Shown piece after piece: positions 23,723 through 33,000 of a stretch of 64,000 bases of DNA. Source of the stretch: Aphrophora alni (Eukaryota; Arthropoda; Insecta; Hemiptera; Aphrophoridae); contig OY740776.1 of assembly GCA_963513935.1 (NCBI GenBank), forward strand, positions 6,432,224 to 6,496,223, written 5' to 3'. The notes below the pieces were generated by a model. That model made no database searches, was not told the origin of the DNA, and worked only from the letters and a program-made list of their open reading frames with translations. The position numbers and the translations under genes are program-made. Each line of letters opens with the position of its first letter. Positions within the stretch are counted from its first letter, which is position 1.

Positions 23723-23886
23723 TAACACGTTCACTGCTGAAAAATAAGTATATACCATCACCTATGGTTAAAATTTTTTATGTCAAATCATTTCAGTTGG
23801 TCTGGCGCCGACTTTTGTCGGCGCGCGCTTCATGGCAACGCTAGCGACGCCGATTAAAGTCGGCGCGAGCATCCAACGTGTTTTAA
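23723..23886 (-). mobile_element. TTAA-type GCCGAC-hairpin MITE, copy 3
   Basis: It reads AACACGTTCACTGCTGAAAA at the left, the two GCCGAC hairpins, and ATCCAACGTG at the right, close to a TTAA. It is opposite in orientation to copies 1 and 2 and nested in Family C. Confidence 0.88.
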
Positions 23887-24000
23887 TATAGATATTTTAC
23901 GAGGCTCGTTAGGGCCTCGTAATTACGAGGTTCAGAAAACCCGTGTAACAAGTTTTTTAATTCCTTTCTTTGTTGTTTAAACCTATCGAAACCTAGCCTT

Positions 24001-24135
24001 CGAAATACCCCCAGCGTCAGGATTGGAAAAGAACAAGAGTTGGTCAATAGATCTGATAGAAATATGAAAGAGGAGGTTCTAAATAAGGACTATACGATTG
24101 GCAAACCTGTACTCACTCTAGTGAGTGTCTGAAAG
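24001..24135 (-). mobile_element. Family A (SINE-like) copy 6
   Basis: The + strand shows GGAAAAGAACAAGAGTTGGT, GATCTGATAGAAATATGAAA and ACTCACTCTAGTGAGTG, the reverse complement of the family's middle and head. The lesion between GGTTC and AGGACT removed the A-box region. Confidence 0.72.
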
Positions 24136-24240
24136 TACAATAAACTGAGTAGGAATTCTTGATCTACCAATAACATTTCCCACAAGATAAAAGAAACCAT
24201 TTAGAGAATCTGCTTGTATGGTGGGGTTGGACAAATGGAG

Positions 24241-25071
24241 CAGACAGGATGACCAACCTAAAATCCATGTGAATGATATATTAATATCAATAAGAGATTC
24301 TATCGTGAGAAATTTTTATTTCGGATATTGGTAGAGGAATGTTCGAGCTGAGAAAAGAGAATTACAGGAGTACTTCCGGAAAATATTCACTCGTTGAAGG
24401 TGTGTAACCGTGTGAATAACGGAAGGAAATCCGGTGGAAACTGTCTGGAAGGATGAAGGACAGTTGTTTTAAAAGTCCTTAACTTTATTTCTGCACAATA
24501 CTAAAATGATACTGATCTACGTAACGGTTTGCAGTCTTGCCAATTTTTTAAAGATAAAATGTATTGGGAATTTGTCGTTAAATATAAACAAGGGAATTTT
24601 TAAGTTTCAATACCACCTAATTTTATTAGTCTTTCAGGAGGTTGAAATAAGTTCATCTTGGTTTCCCGTTTGGCCGCTAATTTATTTTTTATTAAATTTA
24701 ACTTTAGAATCACGCATTTTGTTAATTATGTTTTATAAGTGTAACAAAAACAAAGACTTAACTCGAAAACGCGTTACAAAAATTTACAAGTCAAAATTTT
24801 CATTACGTCATTAACTGTTTCAATTAATCGTGACGGTGAAATTACCCCTGTGTCGCTCACACAATTATAACGCGCTTGAATTGGGTATAACTCGATAACT
24901 TTAAGTGTTGTCAAAAATATATATTTTAAGAAATTAAGTTGTCTTTATTTTGAGCCTTTATTTTTTGCTCTATAGTAAAAATTTACCAAGTTATTAATAA
25001 AAAACCGGGAACAAACAAAAAAGAATGTTCTGTTGAGGTTTCTTTTACTCTAACCCTTTAGTCCTGACCAA
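24241..25071. other. Unassigned A+T-rich sequence
   Basis: A 102-codon + frame (24506-24814) is composed mostly of hydrophobic A+T-rich codons with no recognised domain; it is not called as a gene. Confidence 0.4.
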
Positions 25072-25253
25072 GGGCGTACCCAGGATCAAAACTAGGGAGG
25101 GGGGCAAGCCATGGTCATTCAATATACAATTGATTATTAAAATAGTTATTTCAAGAATTGTATTAAATTCCAGCAACAAAATGTATAATAAAGATTTATT
25201 TTTTGCTTCCAGGGGGGGGGCAGCTGCCCCCCTGCCCCTCGCTGGGTACGCCC
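25072..25253 (-). mobile_element. GGGCGTACCCAG MITE, copy 3 (complete)
   Basis: GGGCGTACCCAGGATCAAAA at the left and CTGGGTACGCCC at the right bound a 182-bp copy almost identical to copy 2 over the shared portion (CAATATACAATTGATTATTA, CTTCCAGGGGGGG). High identity between copies 2 and 3, 2 kb apart, suggests recent activity or local copying. Confidence 0.92.
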
Positions 25254-26446
25254 ATTGTCCTGCCTTCTTCTGGTGATTTGCTCTGAGTTAGAGATCGCAG
25301 GTACCACTTTGCTAAGGTCTCTTCTCAATGTATCCTAGTTGTTGTTCTAGTTACATGTTCTTCTTTCATGACTCTTCTGGTTTCTTTGTTGGGTGTATCT
25401 TTATTTCTACTGATCTTCCTCTATTAGGTTTATCTTCGCGTTGTCGACGAAGTGGGGGTTCACCATGGTGTCATCACGGAGGACATGCTCCAGTTAAACT
25501 GGAGTTGGAGCTAGAGAAAGGATGGACCACTAGGACAGAGCATTGGTAGTTTGGGTGATCCTAAATACTGTGAAAGGTCGCAGAGTATATCACAGGCTCC
25601 GTATGGTCCATGATACACATTTTACCCTGTGTCAATCACCCCACCAGCACAGGTAGCTTTACACTAACAGAAGTAATTTGGGGGTGAAGAGATAAGTAGG
25701 GTGAGTTAAGGAGAAAAGACGTTGAGAAAATAGACCAAGAAGAACTTTGCGTAAGACATCAAAACGAAATAAAGAGAAAAGAGAGTTTCAATGGAAGCCA
25801 ATTGAGCGATGGGTTAATCTGAATTCAAAAAGCTAAAAAACGTTTGTTTTCATTTTTTTAACCACAAACATTATTCATTAATTTTTTTGCCATTTGATTG
25901 ATTAAAGTTTTCTTATTTCCGCAAACAGAGAAAACACCTGTTCATGTGTTATTGAAAACTGACAGAAATAGAAACTATGAGACGAAATAAACTTCGCAAA
26001 ACGTTGCACAAACTTACTCAATCAACCATCCATAAAACCAAATAAAAACCAATTGAAACAAGTCACCGAAAATTTCATTTGTCAGTCAAAAAGTAAGAAT
26101 GAACATGGGACGATGTCTTTTAGATATTAAAATGAAACTTGCATCGAGAATTCACTAATATTTAATCGAAATCGGTAGAGTTGATTTTGAGAAATTACGT
26201 TTTTTGTAACATACGATTTAATTTTATAACCACCAAATACGTTTTATTTGGATCCTTAGAGGGTAGACTTGAACGAAAGATAATCAAAATGAAATTTTCT
26301 TTTTTGTCATCTACACGTTAATTTTGAGTTATAAAAAAAACTCGATAAACGGCCAAAATATCCCCACATATCCAAATTTAATTAAGATTTTTCCACGCGT
26401 TGGGCTGTTGGTCGTTGCACACAACACATCTTCCCTAATCAGTTTA
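25254..26446. other. Unassigned; G+C-richer block at 25255-25660
   Basis: 25255-25660 has much higher G+C than its flanks and could be an old coding or transposon fragment, but all frames are short and no motif was recognised. The TTGCACAAACTTACTCAATC text near 25999 belongs to the degenerate TTTCTCACT-type dispersed motif. Confidence 0.4.
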
Positions 26447-26714
26447 TTTATATTAAATGTTGAGCTTGATTTATGAGAAAAATTATACAGTATAACAAAC
26501 ACACAGAACACAATTCTCATAAAAAATACGACTAAGTATCAGACGCGTTTCAACGACAAGATCGTCCTCTTCAGTGATACACGAGCTACACCAATCAAAC
26601 TATAACTCTCGTTTAACTTTAACTAAGTTAAGGACGACCTTGTCGTTGAAACGCGTCTGATACTTAGGCGTATTTTTTATGAGAATTGTGTTCTGTGTGT
26701 TTGTTATACTGTAC
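26447..26714. mobile_element. Foldback element 1 with hammerhead-like arms
   Basis: Arms 26485-26580 and about 26622-26714 are inverted repeats sharing CAGAACACAATTCTCATA, AGTATCAGACGCGTTTCAAC and the adjacent ACGACAAG. A relative lies at 45751-46037 with the same AACGCGTTTCAACGACAA core and AAATGTTGAGCTTGA flank. No protein is encoded. The arm-to-arm layout resembles inverted terminal segments of Penelope-like elements or retrozyme-type units, which is inference. Confidence 0.75.
26536..26580 (-). ncRNA. Candidate hammerhead-ribozyme-like motif
   Basis: Read on the minus strand: GTATCA, then CTGAAGA, one extra G, stem GACGA/TCGTT with a short loop, GAAA, then CGCGTC and TGATAC. CTGAAGA fits the catalytic CUGANGA, GAAA is intact, the outer GTATCA/TGATAC would form stem I, and ACGCGT could form a minimal or intermolecular stem III before a GUC cleavage site. 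The extra G before stem II is not canonical. Type I hammerheads with very short stem III are known in Penelope-like elements. Activity is untested. Confidence 0.45.
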
Positions 26715-27036
26715 AGTTTATTTATAATTATATAACTTCCCATAAACTATTTTTCGTCATACTGCTTCAAAAACAGCTGTTTTCAATACATGTATTGAGA
26801 TGTTAAAGTTGTTCTTTTTAGTCCTAGGACCTAAAAACATCAGCTGAAGTCGAAGTCATCAGCTGTTACTTCGTTTATACGAATTAATTAACGATTGTAA
26901 AGCATCTATAAAAACAACCGATACTCTCGATTGTAAATAACCGTTTAAACAGCTGTTACCATAGATTTGAAGACAAATAGGTTATCACATTTTAGTTTTT
27001 TGTGAAATTGTTTTCTTATATTATTTGCAGTATAAC

Positions 27037-27158
27037 GAAAAATATAGTTTATCACTTGGACCAAAAGAAGCTTTTCGATCCTCGCTCATTTTCCTTAAAC
27101 TTGTGCTTGTCTTGAAAAGCTTCACTTTTGGTCCTAGTGATGTAATATACTATTTTTG
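27037..27158. repeat. Short hairpin element (about 120 bp)
   Basis: ATCACTTGGACCAAAAGAAG and GCTTTTC on the left are mirrored by GAAAAGCTTCACTTTTGGTC and CTAGTGATG on the right, with weaker pairing extending outwards (ATATAGTTTA / TAATATACTAT). It could be a tiny MITE or a structured RNA locus; no second copy seen. Confidence 0.7.
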
Positions 27159-28256
27159 AACTCACTGTATTGGCCAGATTTTTTTAACTTACAACAATAC
27201 TCTCTCTATAATAGGTATATTGAGAACGTAAAAATGTATATGCACAATTTTTGATGAAACACAACCCTATTACTATAAAAAGGATAGTCAATAATAATTC
27301 AAACGAGTAATTTTCATTTAAAATATTTAAACAGCCGCCATTTTGAAACGGATTATTGGAACGAGTTGATTTTTTTTTTTCAAACTAGGTCTTTACATTC
27401 ATGAGTAACGTACAAAATTTCAACCGTTCTAGAGATATAAATTATTTATTAAAAAATAAAATGGTGATGTATGATATGAAATGATTTTATGATGTTTAAT
27501 CAGTTTATTTATAATTATATAACATCGGCATTCCATTTCCTATCGTCACAACCCCTGTGTCTAACCATGATTTCGTCTATAATATTCGTTAAAATCAAAA
27601 TTTCCGTCCTAGGAAAATTAAAACTTCTAAATACAACTGCCTCAGTAATTTTTCGAGCTGCACTCATTACCAACTGTAAATAGTATGTATGTGGGAGGAG
27701 CATATAATTTTAATGATCACCTTAACCGTAGAAATTTAATAATTTATTACTTGTTTCACACAATTACCTAGCGTAAATGTTGTACGAACTTTAAAGAAGT
27801 GCAGCGAAGCGAGCTTAACCTCTGTAACTGGTTTACGCATGCGCAGATCACGCATATTTAATTAACGAGTATTAAAAATAATCTCGTCATGCAGTTAAAT
27901 AGTGGTGAAGTGGACGCAGAATATCACAATCCGCGAAAAACTCTACAAATTTAATTACAATCTGTCCCGGAATGTACCATATAAGATAGTCGGACATAAT
28001 TCCAAAAACCACCTTTTTGGACACAGAAAACCACAAAAACCGTAAAAAAACTCACCCCTTATTTTTCACCGATCATATAACTTTCTCTAAACTTTTTATT
28101 TGTGATACAATAAAATGAGTAGACGGACAAAATAAAGGTAACAAAAAAATACTTTAAAATAAACAGCCGCCATTTTGAAACTGTTAAACGATTTGTTGCC
28201 TATCGAAATTGTCCAATATTCTTTTAAAAACCCTTAAAGATTCAATATAATGAGTA
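27159..28256. other. Mostly unassigned, with CCGCCATTTTG element remnants
   Basis: CAGCCGCCATTTTGAAACGG near 27332 and CAGCCGCCATTTTGAAACTG near 28164 are internal motifs of the CAGGGTG-type elements, here without clear termini. GTGCAGCGAAGCGAGC near 27800 resembles a Family C block. Overlapping frames around 27489-27703 show no domain. Confidence 0.5.
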
Positions 28257-28345
28257 CTAGCAAGGCAATCCCGAGCAGACTAACTGAATCTACACTTTTA
28301 TTCACCTTTTATAACGAATCTCTCTTGACAACTCTTGTTCTTTTC
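28257..28345 (+). mobile_element. Family A (SINE-like) copy 7, internally deleted
   Basis: GGCAATCCCGAGCAGACTAA, CTGAATCTACACTTTTATTC and ATCTCTCTTGACAACTCTTG, GTTCTTTTCC follow in family order, with the B-box-like region missing. Confidence 0.78.
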
Positions 28346-28499
28346 CTAAATGTCAAAACTAAACAGTTGGTACTTTTGTTTGAATGAATTTTAAACAGCT
28401 GATTGTTGCAACAATGGAAAGGGCGTGTTTGTAAGTTTGTTTTGATAAGGTTATGTTTTTTCTTGGTTGCTTGGTTGACTAAAGCTAAACCGTTTATCA

Positions 28500-29472
28500 A
28501 TTGGCTACAACAAAGCAAAAGCGTTTTGTGTTTTGGAGTTCGCTCGAACTCATGCTGTTGTTAGCGTTCAACGAAACTTTCAAACAAAATTCAGAAAGGA
28601 TTCTCCTCGTCGGAACTGCATAGCTCGTTGGGTGAGACAACCGGGTGTTTGTGTGCCAAGAAACGTTCGGGGCCGTCCACAGACCACGGAGGACGCTGTG
28701 GAGAGAATTGAAGCTAAGTATTCACGTAGTTCTAAAACATCAACTCGCAAAGCTAGTAAGGAACTTCAGATACTACAGTCTACAGTAAGGCGTGTCTTGC
28801 GCAAGCGGATGCGACTTAAACCGTACAAACTGGAACTGTTACAACCATTAAGGCTTACTGACAAGCCGAAGCGCAGAGATTTTTCCCTTGCTATGATTGA
28901 ACAGTTTAAAGCTGATGGATTTGCTGACAGACTAGTGTTCAGCGATGAGGCTATCTTCCACCTCAGTGGACAAGTAAATCGCCACAACGTAAGATTATGA
29001 TGATCAGAAAACCCAAAGGAGTTTATTGATTACTAAAGTGATTCACCTAAACTAAACGTTTTACGTGCTCCCGTAAAGTCTATGTACCATTCATCTTTAT
29101 TGGTCAGAATGGCTCATTCCTCAGCTGATAGAAGATATTCCAAACGTAGTTTTTCAGCAAGATGGTGCTCCTGGACATTACAAATCTAAGGTTCGCGAGT
29201 TTTTCAATGTTACGTTGCCAGACCGTTGGATGGGTCGCTCTGGAAATGAAAACAGCTGTTGCGCTGACCGCCAAGATCGCCGGTCTAACTCTACGATTTT
29301 TCTTGTGCGGGTTCATCAAAGACACAGTTTACTACCCTCCTATGCCTCAAAACCTGCAAGACTTAAGACAGCGCAAGCAGTGCAATCCATAACACAGGAA
29401 ACGTTGCCGAGTATGTGGGCGGAGTTGGAATATCTCCTGGATATTTGCAGAGTGCATATCGAGCATTTGTAG
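28500..29472 (+). pseudogene. Frameshifted DDE transposase (IS630-Tc1-mariner type)
   Basis: The frame from about 28500 to 28998 encodes FCVLEFARTHAVVSVQRNF, a helix-turn-helix region with NCIARWVRQPG, a GRP linker, a second HTH-like STVRRVLRKRMRLKPYKLEL, TDKPKRRDFSLAM, and the first catalytic Asp in LVFSDEAIFHLSGQVNRHNV. Stops and an internal deletion of roughly 50 residues follow. About 29108-29285 then encodes WLIPQLIEDIPNVVFQQDGA with the second catalytic Asp. The PPRSP...DFFLWG-type region with the third acidic residue is split by a frameshift: FFLCGFIKDTVYYPP is in another frame and the C-terminal VQSITQETLPSMWAELEYLL in a third segment. The probable start codon near 28500 reads ATT. 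Terminal inverted repeats were not found by eye. Confidence 0.9.
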
Positions 29473-30020
29473 TGCAAATTAAAATTTTTAATATGACAAA
29501 TTATTTTATGTAGTTTTCATTTGTGAATCTTCGTCTGCAAAAATAAATTAACCTTATATAAGTTGATAACAACCCGGAGGTTTTCATCTTTAAACGACAA
29601 TTAAAAAAAGGAAAGAACATTATTAAACAATACGCCACTTTAAGGTTATTCTACGGAACGGATGCGCGAAATATCTGCGCTTTACAACATATCTAGGACG
29701 TTCAACACTAGGCCTAATCACATTGATTAACTATCAAGTCTAACAAAGTGAAAACAGATCGACCCACTCCGAAACTTGCCAAATTATTTAGGCCAAGGAC
29801 TCTCTCTATGTTGCGGTTTCTAATAGCTAGCCAAAACTACTTTCTAGTGCTCGGCGACAAAGTTTGCAAAGGTAAACAACTTTGTATCTAACATGGGAAC
29901 GGAATATTTTTTTTGCGATTTACATGTTTTGACTGTTGATCGGATACGTTACGTAAGATGTGGAAAAAGTTATTTATTAGTGTAACTCTGTAAGGAACAA
30001 GCTAACGTTACCATCGTGGG
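29473..30020. other. Unassigned sequence
   Basis: Mixed composition and no tandem structure. It could include the 3' end of the transposon and old genomic flank; no gene recognised. Confidence 0.4.
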
Positions 30021-33000
30021 TAAAGCTATGAAACGTGCAGCGATCCTATTAATTGCAAAATATTGGTTTCATAAAATAATGTAGGTTAGGTTAGGTTAGG
30101 TAAAGCCATGAAACGTGCAGCGATCCTATTAATTGCAACACATTGGTTTCATAAAACAATGTAAGTTAGGTTAGGTTAGGTAAAGCCATGAAACTTGCAC
30201 CGATCGTATTAATTGCAACACATTAGTTTCATAAAATAATGTAGGTTAGGTTAGGTTAGGTAAAGCCATGAACGTGCAGCGATCCTATTAATTGCAACAC
30301 ATTAGTTTCATAAAACAATGTAAGTTAGGTTAGGTTAGGTAAAGCCCTGAATCGTGCAGCGATCCTAATAATTGCAACACATTGGTTTCATAAAACAATG
30401 TAGGTTAGGTTAGGTAAAGCCATGAATCGTGCACCGATCGTATTAATTGCAACACATTAGTTTCATAAAATAATGTAGGTTAGGTAAAGCCATGAAACGT
30501 GCAGCGATCCTATCAATTGCAACGCTTTGGTTTCATAAAATAATGTAGGTTAGGTTAGGTAAAGCCCTGAATCGTGCAGCGATCCTAATTATTGCAACAC
30601 ATTGGTTTCATAAAACAATGTAGGTTAGGTTAGGTTAGGTAAAGCCATGAAACGTTCACCCATCCTATTAATTGCAACATATGGGTTTCATAAAACAATG
30701 TAGGTTAGGTTAGGTTAGGTAAAGCAGGTTAGGTTAGGTTAGGTTAGGTTAGGTTAGGTTAGGTTAAGTTAGGTTAGGTTAGGTTAGGTTAGGTTAGGTT
30801 AGGTAAAGCAGGTTAACGTGCAGCGATCCTATTAATTGCAACACATTGGTTTCATAAAACAATGTAGGTTAGGTTAGGTTAGGTTAGGTTAGGTAAAGCC
30901 ATGAATCGTGCACCGATCCTTTTAATTGCAACACATTGGTTTCATAAAACAATTTAGGTTAGGTTTGGTAAAGCCATGAAACGTTCACCGATCCTATTAA
31001 TTGCAACACATTGGTTTCATAAAATAATGTAGGTTAGGTTAGGTAAAGCCATGAAACGTTCACCGATCCTATTAATTGCAACATATTTGTTTCATAAAAT
31101 AATGTAGGTTAGGTTAGGTTAGGTAAAGCCATGAAACGTGCAGCGATCCTATTAATTACAACATAGTGGTTTCATAAACTAATGTAGGTTAGGTTAGGTT
31201 AGGTAAAGCCATGAAACGTGCAGCGATCCTATTAATTGCAACATATTGGTTTCATAAAACAATGAGGGCTAGGTTAGGTAAAGCCATGAAATGTGCAGCG
31301 ATCCTATTAACTGCAACACATTTGTTTCATAAAACAATCTAGGTTAGGTTAGGTTAGGTAATGCCATGATTCGTGCAGCGATCATATTAATTGCAACACA
31401 TTGCTTTCATAAAATAATGTAGGTTAGGTTAGGTAAAGCCATGAAACGTTCACCGATCCTATTAATTGCCACATATTTGTTTCATAAAACAATATAGGTT
31501 AGGTTAGGTAAAGCCATGAAACGTTCACCGATCCTATTAATTTTAACACATTGGTTTCATAAAACAATGAAGGTTAGGTTAGGTCAGGTTAGGTAAAGTA
31601 ATAAAACGTGCATCGATCCTATTAATTGCAACACATTGGTTTCATAAAACAATGTTAGTTAGGTTAGGTTAGGTTAAGTAAAGTCATGAATCGTGCAGCG
31701 ATCGTATTAATTGCAACACATTGGTTTCATAAAACAATGTAGGTTAGATTAGGTTAGGTAAAGCCATGAAACGTTCACCGATCCTATTAATTGCAACACA
31801 TTGGTTTCATAAAATAATGTAGGTTAGATTAGGTTAGGTAAAGCCATAAAACGTTCACCGATCCTATTAATTGCAACACATTGACTTTATAAAATAATGT
31901 AGGTTAGGTTAGGTTAGGTAAAGCCATAAAACGTTCACCAATCCTATTAATTGCAACACATTGGTTTCATAAAAAATGTAGGTTAGGTTAGGTTATGTTA
32001 GGTAAAGACATGAAACGTGCAGCGATCCTATTAATTGCAACATATTGGTTTGATAAAACAATGAGGGCTAGGTTAGGTAAAGCCATGAAATGTGCAGCGA
32101 TCCTATTAATTACAACACATTGGTTTCATAAAACAATGTAGGTTAGGTTAGGTAAAGCCATGAAACGTTCACCGATCCTATTAATTGCAACACATTGGTT
32201 TCATAAAATAATGTAGGTTAGGTTAGGTAAAGCCATGAAACGTTCACCGATCCTATTAATTGCAACATATTTGTTTCATAAAACAATATAAGTTAGGTTA
32301 GGTTAGGTAAAGCCATGAAACGTTCACCGATCCTATTATTTGCAACACATTGGTTTCATAAAACAATGTAGGTTAGGTTAGCTAATGCCATGAAACTTGC
32401 ACCGATCGTATTAATTGCAACACATTAGTTTCATAAAATAATGTAGGTTAGGTTAGGTTAGGTAAAGCCATGAACGTGCAGCGATCCTATTAATTGCAAC
32501 ACATTAGTTTCATAAAACAATGTAAGTTAGGTTAGGTTAGGTAAAGCCCTGAATCGTGCAGCGATCCTAATAATTGCAACACATTGGTTTCATAAAACAA
32601 TGTAGGTTAGGTTAGGTAAAGCCATGAATCGTGCACCGATCGTATTAATTGCAACACATTAGTTTCATAAAATAATGTAGGTTAGGTAAAGCCATGAAAC
32701 GTGCAGCGATCCTATCAATTGCAACGCTTTGGTTTCATAAAATAATGTAGGTTAGGTTAGGTAAAGCCCTGAATCGTGCAGCGATCCTAATTATTGCAAC
32801 ACATTGGTTTCATAAAACAATGTAGGTTAGGTTAGGTTAGGTAAAGCCATGAAACGTTCACCCATCCTATTAATTGCAACATATGGGTTTCATAAAACAA
32901 TGTAGGTTAGGTTAGGTTAGGTAAAGCAGGTTAGGTTAGGTTAGGTTAGGTTAGGTTAGGTTAGGTTAAGTTAGGTTAGGTTAGGTTAGGTTAGGTTAGG

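Larger units (their letters stand above)
23437..24240 (+). mobile_element. Family C element with two nested insertions
   Basis: It starts near TATAGGGTGTTCATAAATAA and runs through GTGGTACCAACCTAACATCT, ATTCGTATAGTTACGAGATT and GAGCGTAGCGAGTGGAG. It is broken by a TTAA MITE (23723-23886), resumes with ACGAGGCTCGTTAGGGCC, is broken again by a Family A copy (24001-24135), and ends with TTGATCTACCAATAACATTT and CCATTTAGAGAATCTG. The CAGGGTG-like left end links Family C to the CAGGGTG group. Confidence 0.7.

Noticed and set aside
24506..24814. 102-codon + frame as a gene
   Set aside because: A+T-rich hydrophobic composition and no recognised motif; plausible by chance in this base composition.
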